A stretch of 39,907 bases of DNA from Desulfobacteraceae bacterium (GTDB lineage: Bacteria; Desulfobacterota; DSM-4660; Desulfatiglandales; Desulfatiglandaceae), in assembly GCA_030613055.1 (NCBI GenBank), contig JAUWMR010000036.1:1-39907 (forward strand). Reading direction: 5' to 3'. The notes below the pieces were generated by a model. That model saw only the letters and a program-made list of their open reading frames with translations. It did no database searches and was not told the origin of the DNA. This document shows, in pieces, positions 24,373 through 33,467 of the stretch. Position 1 is the first letter of the stretch; each line of letters begins with the position of its first letter. The translations under genes and the position numbers were made by a program.

Positions 24373-26754
24373 TTACACCCCGAGGCCTAAAAATAGTCCA
24401 CCCTGTCTAATTACAAGAGACACTAAGTAAGCGACAACCAGATTAAATACTATGGAAAAACCGGCCCATGACCAGGAGCTTTCCTTCCGGATCATGATCA
24501 CGGTTATGATGCAGGGAACATACAGCATTGTAAAAATGATCAGTGTAAAGGCCAGCAGGGGATCCCAGCCGGGATCATTCCTGAGTCGTTCAGATAGAGA
24601 GCCCGGCTCGTCAGGATCCACCACACCTAAAGAATAGGCGGTTCCCATTGTCGAGATAACCACTTCCTTGGCGGCAAAACCTCCTACTAACGCTATGTTG
24701 GTTCGATAATCAAAACCTAATGGCCGGGTAATAGTCTCTAATCTCTGGCCGATCCAACCCGCGATTGTCCCTTTTAAGGCCGCCTGTTGTTCCCGGACAT
24801 CCGTATCTATCATCTCGCGCAGGTAATTAATGTAGCGTGCGGCCGCGTTTAAATGATTACCGTCCGCTTCCTGTCCGGAAAACTTCCCGCTTTCGAGGAA
24901 AAATACTGTTCTTACCAGAAAGGAAAGGGGCCGCGTACTTAGGTTATCGAGCAAAGCCGTATCGTTTTTTTTCATGGCCTGGACATAGGAATTATAAAGG
25001 CCGTTTAATTCCGCGAGATCCTTTTCGTCTTTCACCAGTTTTCTTACATCAGGCGAAGTTAGGAAAGACCGTTCCAGTTGTTTACGTTGATCCCCAAAAA
25101 AGTTACTTTGCTCCACTGAAGGACCGGGAAAAGTCATCATTAACCAGAGGATAATAGAAAAACCCAGAATGACTGTGCCCGCCTTTTTAATATACTGCCA
25201 GGTCCTTTCCCACGTATGGATCAAAAGCCCTTTCAGTGTCGGCAACCGGTAAGGCGGCAGTTCCATTACAAAGGGCGTTTTTGGGCCTTTAAGAACAGTG
25301 GATCGAATGATCTTGGCGGCGAACAGCGCAAAGGCCCAGGAAAGAAGGGTTAAAATGAACAGCATCCTGGCCTTATGTTCGACGAAGAAGGCTGCTATAA
25401 GAACGGCATATACCGGCAATTTCGCGCCGCAGTTCATAAACGGGACTACCAGAATTGTTGCGATCCTCTCCTTGGGGTCCCTCAGGGTCCTTGCCGCCAT
25501 TACGCCGGGCACAGCACACCCCCCTGAAATCCCCCCGCTTATAACCAGGGGCATAACAGAGTTTCCATGCAGGCCGAACCAGCGCAAAACCCTGTCAAGC
25601 ATATAAGCGACCCTCGCCATATAGCCGGAGTCCTCCATTATGGCGATACTAAAAAACATGAACATTATAAGGGGCACAAAACCCAGGACACCTCCCACAC
25701 CATCAATAACTCCTGAGACAATTAGGGACTGCAGGTTGCCTTCCGGTATAACCGACACGGTTGCCCTTTTAAGAAGGTCAAAGAATGCCTCGAACCATAT
25801 GACGGGGGCCTCGCTTGCCGAGAAGGTGAACACATAGATAGAATAGAGTAAGGCCATCATGATCAGGGGGCCGATTATGCGGTTTGTCAGTACCCTGTCG
25901 ATCTTGTCGGATAGATTTAGACGGGACTCAATCTTTCTCTTGACTGTTTTCTTGGTGATGCCTGTGATATATCCGTAACGATGGTCAGCAATAATACCTT
26001 CCGGTTCTTCCTCAAGCGTGTCCATGATATGTTTAAAAATTTTCCGGCAGATGCCATCAATTTTCTCACCGAGATCGGGATCCCTTTTTAGCAGCTCCTT
26101 TATCTGGCTGTCCCCTTCCAGGCATTTAAGTGCCCGCCATCTTGCAGGGTACTTCCTGTCATAGACCTTAGATGTCTTGATGATCGCTTCTATCTTGTTT
26201 AGACCCTGATCAATGTCCATTCCGTAGGAGATCACTGCCGGCCGCCATTGTGGATCATTCCCTGTGATTTCAACTGCTTTATCTAAGAGTTCCTGGATGC
26301 CCTTGTTTGATCTTGCCACCATCGGTATGACAGGAACCTCTAACAGGGCGGACAATTGCCGGTGATCGATAATAATATCCCTGGATTCCGCAACATCCAC
26401 CATATTAAGTGCGATAATCAAGGGAATACCTAATTCCATGAACTGCACTGCCAGGTAAAGATTCCGGTCCAGATTGGAGGCATCTACAATGTCAACGACC
26501 AGGTCAGGTCTTTCGTTGACCAGAAAATCCCTGGCCACGATTTCTTCTAATGAATAGGCGGTCAGGGAATATGTGCCGGGAAGATCCACTACTTCTATGT
26601 CACTGTCTTTATGCCTGATATGACCGAACTTCTTCTCCACAGTGACTCCCGGATAATTGGCAATCTGCTGCCTGGCCCCGGTAATGGCATTAAAAACGGT
26701 CGTTTTTCCGGAATTAGGATTTCCCGAAAGGGCTATGGTAATCTCTCTTTCCAT
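24373..26754 (-). CDS. feoB: Ferrous iron transport protein B
   Basis: The 793-residue membrane protein takes up Fe(II). The cytoplasmic G-protein domain has G1 GNPNSGKTT at 11-19, G3 DLPG at 57-60 and G4 NMVD at 117-120. A helical region follows, then a polytopic membrane part containing the FeoB gate blocks (GGISGGCAVPGVMAA and PFMNCGAKLPVYAVL) with the conserved Cys. A soluble insertion of about 110 residues precedes the last membrane segments. The length is normal. feoA ends 39 bp upstream on the same strand, forming feoAB. Uptake of Fe(II) fits an anaerobe. Confidence 0.97.
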   Translation of the reverse strand: MEREITIALSGNPNSGKTTVFNAITGARQQIANYPGVTVEKKFGHIRHKDSDIEVVDLPGTYSLTAYSLEEIVARDFLVNERPDLVVDIVDASNLDRNLYLAVQFMELGIPLIIALNMVDVAESRDIIIDHRQLSALLEVPVIPMVARSNKGIQELLDKAVEITGNDPQWRPAVISYGMDIDQGLNKIEAIIKTSKVYDRKYPARWRALKCLEGDSQIKELLKRDPDLGEKIDGICRKIFKHIMDTLEEEPEGIIADHRYGYITGITKKTVKRKIESRLNLSDKIDRVLTNRIIGPLIMMALLYSIYVFTFSASEAPVIWFEAFFDLLKRATVSVIPEGNLQSLIVSGVIDGVGGVLGFVPLIMFMFFSIAIMEDSGYMARVAYMLDRVLRWFGLHGNSVMPLVISGGISGGCAVPGVMAARTLRDPKERIATILVVPFMNCGAKLPVYAVLIAAFFVEHKARMLFILTLLSWAFALFAAKIIRSTVLKGPKTPFVMELPPYRLPTLKGLLIHTWERTWQYIKKAGTVILGFSIILWLMMTFPGPSVEQSNFFGDQRKQLERSFLTSPDVRKLVKDEKDLAELNGLYNSYVQAMKKNDTALLDNLSTRPLSFLVRTVFFLESGKFSGQEADGNHLNAAARYINYLREMIDTDVREQQAALKGTIAGWIGQRLETITRPLGFDYRTNIALVGGFAAKEVVISTMGTAYSLGVVDPDEPGSLSERLRNDPGWDPLLAFTLIIFTMLYVPCIITVIMIRKESSWSWAGFSIVFNLVVAYLVSLVIRQGGLFLGLGV

Positions 26755-26793
26755 GCTTTTTCCATTCTGTACTCAATGCACTTCTCTTATGCG

Positions 26794-27039
26794 CTATCCA
26801 GGTTCATCAATTTCAACTAAAATATGGTCTGCCTCGTTATTTCTGAGGGTCAGGATATAATCCCTGATTTTTATCGCCACAGGATCTTTAAGGGGCGCCC
26901 GTCCCTGGATCTGAATCCATGTGTCAGGCACTACACCCATTTCTCTTATTCTCCTTCCCATCTCACCGGTAGTAGATATTTTCTTGATAATGCCTTCCTG
27001 GTTATCGGACATTTCCCGCATTTTAATGACTGTTTTCAT
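26794..27039 (-). CDS. feoA: FeoA-type accessory protein
   Basis: The 81-residue protein is a single FeoA SH3-like domain: a degraded N-terminus, then GEMGRRIREMGVVPDTWI (26-43) and an APLKDPVAIKIRDYILTLR strand pair (48-66). FeoA binds FeoB on the cytoplasmic side and is needed for iron uptake in studied systems. It lies directly upstream of feoB and starts the operon. I see no clear Fur box upstream; the region is occupied by repeat elements. Confidence 0.93.
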   Translation of the reverse strand: MKTVIKMREMSDNQEGIIKKISTTGEMGRRIREMGVVPDTWIQIQGRAPLKDPVAIKIRDYILTLRNNEADHILVEIDEPG

Positions 27040-27104
27040 TACACATCCTCATCATTTGAGATAAATATTTGGCATATTCTAACTTCTTGGCGGTCATGAC
27101 TTTT

Positions 27105-27447
27105 GATGGACTCGTAAAAAGTCAAAAAACGTCCTTTTTTGTCATTCCGGCGAAAGCCGGAATCCAGGAATCCCGCCTATGGCGGGACTGGACTCCCGCC
27201 TTCGCGGGAGTGACGGCCTTGGCGACTTTCAAATAACTAAATCATAACCTTTTGATATAAATATTAAATTAGCGCATTTTCGGTGCGGACTTGTAGCGCA
27301 GAGCTTTAGTCCCGCTTTAGCGGGACCATTATGAGGCAGGGCTGAAGCCCTGCACTACGTTTGAAAAAAAGGCAATTCTATATACTATCAAGTTATTTTT
27401 GGTTACAGTGCCGTAGTGCGGCATCACATAGCTTTTTACGAGACTGC
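27105..27447. mobile_element. MITE-like element, copy 4, apparently interrupted
   Basis: The left part (27105-27230) matches the other copies: GATGGACTCGTAAAAAGTC, then three GC hairpins, ending in GGCGACTTTC. The expected right terminus is missing there, but GCTTTTTACGAGACTGC, a right-end sequence, occurs 200 bp on at 27431-27447. The intervening 27231-27430 contains the second GTAGCGCAGAGC repeat, so one element seems to have inserted into the other. Target duplications are not recognisable. Confidence 0.55.
27279..27368. repeat. Intergenic GTAGCGCAGAGC/GCCCTGCACTAC repeat, copy 2
   Basis: It shares the TTCGGTG opening, CTTGTAGCGCAGAGCTT and the AAGCCCTGCACTACGTT end with 5297-5400, but the middle carries a CCCGCTTTAGCGGG hairpin instead. 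It sits between the two parts of MITE copy 4. Confidence 0.6.
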
Positions 27448-27457
27448 AATTTTTCAG

Positions 27458-28261
27458 TTAAGAAATTTCTTTCAGGTAATCACGAACCTGTGAGCAAATA
27501 TCCGGGGCCGCAACAATCAGATGATCATCAATCCTATGGGCATCTGAATACTCGCTCAGGGAAAAGTCATTCCCGTCCATTTTGTAGATCTTTCCGCCTG
27601 CTGCTTCAACAATAATACAAGTTGCCGCAAGGTCCTGATATGATTCATTGGCAATAATTGCTGCCTCAGCGCGGCCCGTGGCAACATAACATATATGTGT
27701 GCTTGTACACCCAAAATCGCGGATTTTTCCGGGAAACGAAGAAGAACTATAATGATGGTGGAACCGTGAGTATGTAAGGAGCAGACTTTCATCGTCAATA
27801 GATTCCTGATTAGAAACACTGATCTCCTTGTTACCCCAGTAGGCATTAGAATCGGCCTGTGCATAGAACAGGTCGCCGGTCGCCGGCATATAAAATACCC
27901 CGAAAATCGGCCAGAAATTCTCTAACAAAGCCAGGGAAATTCCCCAGACCGGAATTCCTGCCTGAAAATTGGCGACCCCGTCTAATGCATTACACACCCA
28001 CAAATGGCGGTTTTCTTCATGGGTATAGACTTTTTTATCCTGATTATTTTTAAATACCTGGTGCTCAGGAAAACGGGCATCTAATTGATCCCTGAAAAAC
28101 TCGGTCAGATGGAGTTCTGCCTCAATAACCAGCCCATCATCAAACTTTACACATGGATCTCCCTTGCCAAAATAGGAAAGGGCTTCCTCTCCTGCGCGAT
28201 GAATTACGTCTGTGGCAAATTTTATTAAATCGTCAAATCCCTGATCTTTCGATTCCTTCAT
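27458..28261 (-). CDS. Inositol-monophosphatase-family protein with degenerate metal site
   Basis: The 267-residue protein has the inositol monophosphatase fold: an EALSYF helix (26-31), LWVCNALDGVANFQAGIPVW (88-107) and the late SYQDLAATCIIVEAAGGKI block (207-225). In active enzymes the first of these reads W-x-x-D-P-x-D-G-T-x-N-F. Here the first Asp is Asn91 and Pro is Ala, and the upstream Gly-Glu-Glu metal motif is not recognisable (EHQVFKNNQD). Asp94 and Asp210 remain. It may be catalytically weak or have a binding role. It starts 24 bp after the acyl-CoA dehydrogenase, with AAGGAGA, and ends the operon. Confidence 0.8.
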   Translation of the reverse strand: MKESKDQGFDDLIKFATDVIHRAGEEALSYFGKGDPCVKFDDGLVIEAELHLTEFFRDQLDARFPEHQVFKNNQDKKVYTHEENRHLWVCNALDGVANFQAGIPVWGISLALLENFWPIFGVFYMPATGDLFYAQADSNAYWGNKEISVSNQESIDDESLLLTYSRFHHHYSSSSFPGKIRDFGCTSTHICYVATGRAEAAIIANESYQDLAATCIIVEAAGGKIYKMDGNDFSLSEYSDAHRIDDHLIVAAPDICSQVRDYLKEIS

Positions 28262-28285
28262 TTTTTCTCCTTCTCTTATGGAGAG

Positions 28286-29428
28286 TTACCCTAAGATAGA
28301 TCTGGCAACAATTGTCTTTTCCATCTCTTTGGTGCCCTCATAGATCTCCAGGATTTTAGCATCCCTGTAGAGCCGCTGCACCTTGTATTCGTCAATATAT
28401 CCGTAACCCCCGTGCATCTGAAGGGCCTCATCCGCACACCGTACTGCCATTTCAGCGGAGAACCACTTGGCCATGGCGATAAGGGCATGATCAATCTTGC
28501 CTCGATCCACAGACCAGGCAGCCTGGTAATAGAGGCTCCTGGATGCCTTTATCCAGGTGGCCATTTCGGCTATTTTGAACTGGGTCACCTGAAAGGAGGC
28601 CAGGGCCTCACCAAATTGCCTCCGGTTTTTTGTATGGCGAATAGCCTCTTCCAGCGCGCCACGCGCCAATCCCACTGCCTGGGCACAGATATGAAGCCGG
28701 GTCCTGTTAAAAAACGCCATCAATTCGTGGAACCCCTCACCTTCCTTTCCCACCAGGTTTTCGAGAGGTACCCGGATGTTGTTAAAGGAAAGTTCGGCCG
28801 TATCCGATGCCCGGATACCCAATTTGCCCCGGATCTTGGTGGATTCATATCCCGGAGTATCGGTCGGAATCAGAATGAAACTGTGACGTCCATGGCGGGA
28901 AGGGTTTTCCGGGTCTGTAATGCAAAACACCAGAACATACTTGGCAAGATCACCGTTCGTGATAAACATCTTGGAACCATTGATAACCCACTTATCCCCT
29001 TCCTTGACAGCGCTGGTAACGGCTCCAGTCACATCGCAACCCGCGTCCGGTTCCGTGATGGCAGTGGCCATAATAGCCTCACCGGAGACCAGTTGGGGGA
29101 AAATCTGTTGCCTTTGATCTTCAGATCCGAAAAGGCCCAGGAGTTCTGAACCAAAGGTTGTGGATAGGATGGCCTGGCTCATCCCCGGATCCACGGCCCA
29201 GAATTCCTCGTTGATGAGGCAGTATTCCAGGAAACCCATCCCTGCTCCACCGTAGGCTTCGTCAATAAAAATTCCAACAAAACCCAGTTCGCAGGCCTTT
29301 CTCCATAATCCTAAGTCAAATGTCTCCTCACGATCAAACTCCATGGCCCTGTCAGGAAATTCCCCGAGGGCGAACTCCCGGGCCGCCTTCACAATATCCT
29401 GCTGTTCTTTACTCAGTTCAAAGTCCAT
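28286..29428 (-). CDS. Acyl-CoA dehydrogenase
   Basis: This 380-residue FAD enzyme oxidises an acyl-CoA to its 2,3-enoyl-CoA and passes electrons to EtfAB. FAD-contact block AITEPDAGCD (123-132), the QMHGGYGYIDEY segment (337-348) and the catalytic Glu364 in IYEGTKEMEK are all present; Glu364 is in the usual C-terminal position for short/medium-chain and related dehydrogenases. Chain-length specificity cannot be read from the sequence. GGGAGC precedes the ATG. It follows etfA after a 97-bp gap and is co-directional with etfBA and the membrane FeS oxidoreductase, giving a full acyl-CoA-to-quinone route. Confidence 0.93.
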   Translation of the reverse strand: MDFELSKEQQDIVKAAREFALGEFPDRAMEFDREETFDLGLWRKACELGFVGIFIDEAYGGAGMGFLEYCLINEEFWAVDPGMSQAILSTTFGSELLGLFGSEDQRQQIFPQLVSGEAIMATAITEPDAGCDVTGAVTSAVKEGDKWVINGSKMFITNGDLAKYVLVFCITDPENPSRHGRHSFILIPTDTPGYESTKIRGKLGIRASDTAELSFNNIRVPLENLVGKEGEGFHELMAFFNRTRLHICAQAVGLARGALEEAIRHTKNRRQFGEALASFQVTQFKIAEMATWIKASRSLYYQAAWSVDRGKIDHALIAMAKWFSAEMAVRCADEALQMHGGYGYIDEYKVQRLYRDAKILEIYEGTKEMEKTIVARSILG

Positions 29429-29525
29429 AATCTGCTCCCAATATATCTAAAGTGATCGTAATTACCCAGGTATTTAAAAGAGATTCCCATGGCCCATGCT
29501 GTCCTATTTTCAAAACGCTAAAGTA

Positions 29526-30491
29526 TTACGTAAATTTTTCCGTCAGCAAAGGCAACACCTTGAACATATCATCAACGATACCGTAATGAGCGACATTAAA
29601 AATGGGCGCTCTGGAGTCCTTGTTGACGGCAATGATTGTCTCGGAATTTTTCATGCCGGCCTGGTGTTGAAATGCCCCGCTGATGCCCAGGGCTATATAT
29701 ATTTTGGGCCTGACGGTTTTACCCGATGTCCCCACCTGCCTGCTCTTAGGAAGCCATTCCTTGTCCGCAACCGGCCGGGAGCAGGCCAGAGTGGCCCCAA
29801 TTGCATCTGCAAACTCCTGCGCGGCAGCTATATTCTCGGGTTTTGCGATCCCGCGACCAATGGAAACAAGGATATCCGCAGCCGCAATATCCACGTCCTC
29901 AAGTGCTGCCTCTAAATAATCAATAAATCGCCTTCCCTTAAGATTTTCCCAGGAAGGAGGAGAGATAGTTTCCATATCACCGGATTTTTCCTGTTCCGCT
30001 TCGGCAGCAGCAGAGCCCGGTCTGATACTGATCAGATACTGATCATACGCCTTCATTGTCAGGTGTGCATTGATTTTGCCACCGTAAATCTGCCTGATAA
30101 CCTCAAGCCTTCCTTCCACAAGGCTGACCTCGACGCAATCAGTGGCCAGCGGAATAGACAGGCGTGTTGCCAGACAAGGGGCCAGGTCCATGCCCATGGC
30201 AGTATGTCCAATCAAGGTCAACAGCGGCTTCCTGTCTTTGATGACCATTTCAAGGGCCGCAAGGTACGGCTCAGAGTTGTAATTGCCAAGTTCGGGATCG
30301 TCCATACGGATTATTTTTTCGCATGCACCCTTGAGTCTGTCTGACAGATCAGATGACTCATATCCCAGGAAAAGGGTCGTAACTGACAGGTCGTTTTCGC
30401 CTGCAAGCCTGTTGGCCATGGTAAGCATTTCAAAGGTAATGTCCCGGAGCTCGCCTCTCCGGTGTTCAGCAAGTACAAGAATCTCTCCCAT
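29526..30491 (-). CDS. etfA: Electron transfer flavoprotein, alpha subunit
   Basis: This 321-residue subunit carries the FAD of the EtfAB heterodimer. The C-terminal FAD domain has SGKTVRPKIYIALGISGAFQ (about 250-269), HQAGM, AVNKDSRAPIF and YGIVDDMFKVLP, all standard EtfA blocks. The N-terminal domain resembles that of EtfB. It abuts etfB exactly (its start follows the etfB stop), so the two are translationally coupled. It accepts electrons from the downstream acyl-CoA dehydrogenase. Confidence 0.95.
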   Translation of the reverse strand: MGEILVLAEHRRGELRDITFEMLTMANRLAGENDLSVTTLFLGYESSDLSDRLKGACEKIIRMDDPELGNYNSEPYLAALEMVIKDRKPLLTLIGHTAMGMDLAPCLATRLSIPLATDCVEVSLVEGRLEVIRQIYGGKINAHLTMKAYDQYLISIRPGSAAAEAEQEKSGDMETISPPSWENLKGRRFIDYLEAALEDVDIAAADILVSIGRGIAKPENIAAAQEFADAIGATLACSRPVADKEWLPKSRQVGTSGKTVRPKIYIALGISGAFQHQAGMKNSETIIAVNKDSRAPIFNVAHYGIVDDMFKVLPLLTEKFT

Positions 30492-31283
30492 TTATTCCAC
30501 ACCCCCTTTGTCACGGATGATTTGCGCCGTCTTTTCGCATATTTCACCGAGGCTGCCGGTAAGGATTTCAGCACCTTCACCCTCTGCAGGTAGAGACAAT
30601 TCTCTTGACGCCACACTTGCCCCTTTTGCCCCGATTTCATCGCCGGACAGGCCGAGTTCGACCGCATCGGTTTCTTTGATCTCAATATTGCGCACCTTCC
30701 GGATTCCCATGATGGAGACATACCGGGGATCGTTGATGCCTGTTTGAATAGTAAGGATTGCAGGGAGCGACAACTCTATCTTTTCCTGTGTGTTTGACTC
30801 AAGTTCCCTGTATACTATCGCCTTCCCGTTCTCTATCGCAACACCAACAACAAGAGAAGCATAGGGGAGGTCCAGTAGTTCAGCAAGAATAACTCCCACC
30901 TGGCCCCATCCGTCATCAGCGCTCTGTACTCCGGTTAAAAGTAGATCAAAAGATACCTCACTGATGGCCCGGTAGATACCCCTGGCAATACCTGTGGCAT
31001 CTGATTCCTCAAAACCTTCCTCATCAATGAGAATGGCCCCGTCCGCTCCCATGGCAAGCGCCCTTCTTAAGACGTCCTCGGAATCCTCGTCTCCCAGGGT
31101 AACCACGGTTACGGTACCGCCGTGGGTTTCCTTGATGCGGACAGCCTCCTCAACCGCATAATTGTCCCATTCATTGATGTCCATGACAAGATCTTCCCGG
31201 TCAATCCCTGTCCCCTCCCTGTTGATCTCAAGGTCGGCATCGGCCACCTCCGGGACCTGCTTTATACATACAACGATATTCAT
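30492..31283 (-). CDS. etfB: Electron transfer flavoprotein, beta subunit
   Basis: The 263-residue subunit begins MNIVVCIKQVPEVADADL and has the EtfB signature around INEWDNYAVEEAVRIKE (about 35-51), DLLLTGVQSADDGWGQVG (about 115-132) and LPAILTIQTGINDPRYVS. It pairs with EtfA and binds AMP or a second flavin. I cannot tell from reading alone whether this EtfAB is bifurcating. Next to a membrane FeS oxidoreductase, a simple electron-carrier role to quinone is more likely. It has a good AGGAGG ribosome-binding site. Confidence 0.95.
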   Translation of the reverse strand: MNIVVCIKQVPEVADADLEINREGTGIDREDLVMDINEWDNYAVEEAVRIKETHGGTVTVVTLGDEDSEDVLRRALAMGADGAILIDEEGFEESDATGIARGIYRAISEVSFDLLLTGVQSADDGWGQVGVILAELLDLPYASLVVGVAIENGKAIVYRELESNTQEKIELSLPAILTIQTGINDPRYVSIMGIRKVRNIEIKETDAVELGLSGDEIGAKGASVASRELSLPAEGEGAEILTGSLGEICEKTAQIIRDKGGVE

Positions 31284-31417
31284 TTCTATGACCTCCTGTG
31301 AGCTTAGGGGCTACGCCCCAATTGGAATGTCGAAGATCCCGTCTTTAGCGGGATTGGATTTTTAGTGAATCGTGAATCCCGCTTTCAGCGGGAAACCATT
31401 GAACCCGTGAACGGTTA
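31284..31417. other. Hairpin-rich gap between the FeS oxidoreductase and etfB
   Basis: These 134 bp contain several short hairpins: GGGGCTACGCCCC, CCCGTCTTTAGCGGG and CCCGCTTTCAGCGGG. They could act as mRNA-processing or attenuation sites within the operon. No gene is seen. Confidence 0.45.
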
Positions 31418-33430
31418 CTACTCTTCCTCACTCTTCAAGTCCAGTGCCAGCGCTACTAATTCATTTAAATCCATCAAACGCAGGGTATCCTCCAGGCCGG
31501 CGGTCTTACGAGCATCCTCTAACATAATCAGGCACAGGGGACATGCTGTGATAAGGATACCTGCCCCTGTTGCCCCCGCCTCCCTGATACGGATTTCGGA
31601 CATCTTGACCTTGGCATCTAAGTCTTCCTGCCACACCCGGCCTCCGCCCCCGCCGCAACAAAGACTGCTGGCCCTGTTGTGCGCCATTTCCACGAGTTCT
31701 ACACCCGGAATGGCGGTAATCACGTCGCGCGGCTCGTCAAAGACCTGGTTGTAACGACCCAGATAACAGGGGTCGTGATATGTGACCTTAATATTCAGGG
31801 GGTGTTCAAAACGAATGGAACCATCTTTCACAAGCTTATTTAAGAGCTGTGAATAGTGACGAACCTGAAAACCCACCTGTTCTTCAGAAGGTTTCAATGC
31901 CTGGTAGGACGGGTATTCATTTTTAAAAGTGTTAAAACAGTGCGGGGATGAAGTGACAATATCACGTATATTGTACCTGTCAAAAAGATTAAGGCAGTCC
32001 TCCATCTGTTCCTCAAAGAGCCCGTTCTCTCCCACGCGACGCGCAATGTCCCCGCAGCAGGGCTCCTTTTTTCCCAGGGTGCCGAAAGGTATCATGGCAT
32101 GCTTCAAGATACTGACAAACGAACGGGCAAGATCCTGGGTCCTGGTATCCAGTGAGGTCGTGCAGCCGACAAAATAACAAAAGCCCTCAGCGCCCTCGCT
32201 TTTAACAAGATCCGTAATCTCCGTATCTCCTGACCATTTTGCCCGGTTCTTTTTTGATGATTCCCAGGGGTTATTGTATTTATAAAGCTTTTCTAACGTA
32301 TGAGCTAAAAGTGAGGGGATCTGCGTGCCGTCTTCCACTAAACCAGTCCTCGCCCGCTGAATTGCCTCGGGCGTAGCCACATATACCGGGCATACCTCCA
32401 GGCAGGCCCGGCAGGTAGTACAATGCCAGATCTTCCGGGCATCAAATAGTTGTTCGTTGTTTTTTGTCAGGGTATCCCGGCCTGAAAACAAGGTAAAATA
32501 TTTTAGCGGATGATACTTTTTCAATAGATTGTTCCTGGACCAGATAATGAAATCCCTGGGGGCAAAGGGCTCCCCTGCCCCGGTAGAAGGGCAGACCTCC
32601 ACACACCTGCCGCAGCGGGTACACGCATCCAAAAACACCATGTCCCGAAAGGAAAAGACCTCTTCATCCTGCCCCCGGGTCTCTGCCGGGATTGCCTGCA
32701 CGGGTTGAGGCTCAAGGTAGATGCCTGCCGGTGCGGCTAAAACGTGAAAGAGCTTGCAGAAAGGGATTGACGCAATAAAGCCCAGGCTTAAAATTGCGTG
32801 TATCCACCATAAAGACGGATACAAAGACCGGGCCTTCTCGGAGTGTGTCCAGAAAAGACTCACCCAGTACCCGGCAAATGAAAACTCCGCCCACTCGGGT
32901 CTCTGGGCGGCAAGCCTCAGCCCTTCAACCAAAAAACCTGAAACTACCACCACGAAAAGCCAGACTACCGGTATGAGGTCTTCAATACGCCTTTCCAGCC
33001 GGGCCACACGCTGGACATACCTGCGGATCAGTGCCCAGGCCAGGCCGAAGAGCAGCATTAGCCCCAATATCTCAAGGCATGTTGAATACCATAAATATAT
33101 AGATCCCTTGAGAAAATGATACAGCCAGTAATCCGCAGAGATGAGCACGGTTCCTGCAAAAAGCCCTGAAAAACCCCACAGAATGAACAAATGCATGGTG
33201 CCTGCGGCAATATCTCCCTTAAAAATACGCCGGCCCAACAGGCCGTCCAAAAACAGATTGGAAATGCCCTGCCATGAGAATAAAAAAATGGTCTGACGCC
33301 TGGTCCCCCTCATCCAGACAGACACATGGGTAATCAGGCCGAAGACAAATATTGCCACGGCAAGCCCGGCTAAGATGTAAAAGGCCCAGACATGTTCGAT
33401 ATGCCAGTAATGCATACGATCGGGAGTCAT
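31418..33430 (-). CDS. Membrane FeS oxidoreductase (ETF:menaquinone oxidoreductase type)
   Basis: The 670-residue protein has an N-terminal NarI-like membrane region (about 15-235, six or so helices, with conserved His for b-type haem). A ferredoxin-like domain follows, with two [4Fe-4S] motifs: Cys270/273/276/280 and Cys337/340/343/347. Two CCG domains as in heterodisulfide reductase subunit B follow (KKEPCCGD with Cys458-459, and LCCGGGGG with Cys591-592). This architecture beside etfBA is known from Geobacter, Syntrophomonas and sulfate reducers and is proposed to pass electrons from EtfAB to (methyl)menaquinone. It is encoded 37 bp after the TetR gene, in the same direction. Confidence 0.92.
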   Translation of the reverse strand: MTPDRMHYWHIEHVWAFYILAGLAVAIFVFGLITHVSVWMRGTRRQTIFLFSWQGISNLFLDGLLGRRIFKGDIAAGTMHLFILWGFSGLFAGTVLISADYWLYHFLKGSIYLWYSTCLEILGLMLLFGLAWALIRRYVQRVARLERRIEDLIPVVWLFVVVVSGFLVEGLRLAAQRPEWAEFSFAGYWVSLFWTHSEKARSLYPSLWWIHAILSLGFIASIPFCKLFHVLAAPAGIYLEPQPVQAIPAETRGQDEEVFSFRDMVFLDACTRCGRCVEVCPSTGAGEPFAPRDFIIWSRNNLLKKYHPLKYFTLFSGRDTLTKNNEQLFDARKIWHCTTCRACLEVCPVYVATPEAIQRARTGLVEDGTQIPSLLAHTLEKLYKYNNPWESSKKNRAKWSGDTEITDLVKSEGAEGFCYFVGCTTSLDTRTQDLARSFVSILKHAMIPFGTLGKKEPCCGDIARRVGENGLFEEQMEDCLNLFDRYNIRDIVTSSPHCFNTFKNEYPSYQALKPSEEQVGFQVRHYSQLLNKLVKDGSIRFEHPLNIKVTYHDPCYLGRYNQVFDEPRDVITAIPGVELVEMAHNRASSLCCGGGGGRVWQEDLDAKVKMSEIRIREAGATGAGILITACPLCLIMLEDARKTAGLEDTLRLMDLNELVALALDLKSEEE

Positions 33431-33467
33431 AGGTAATCTTCACCCTTATAAGTTGATCTATAAGTCT

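Noticed and set aside
28412-29149. A 245-codon plus-strand ORF
   Set aside because: It lies wholly antisense to the acyl-CoA dehydrogenase gene, which has all family motifs; no ribosome-binding site or domain.
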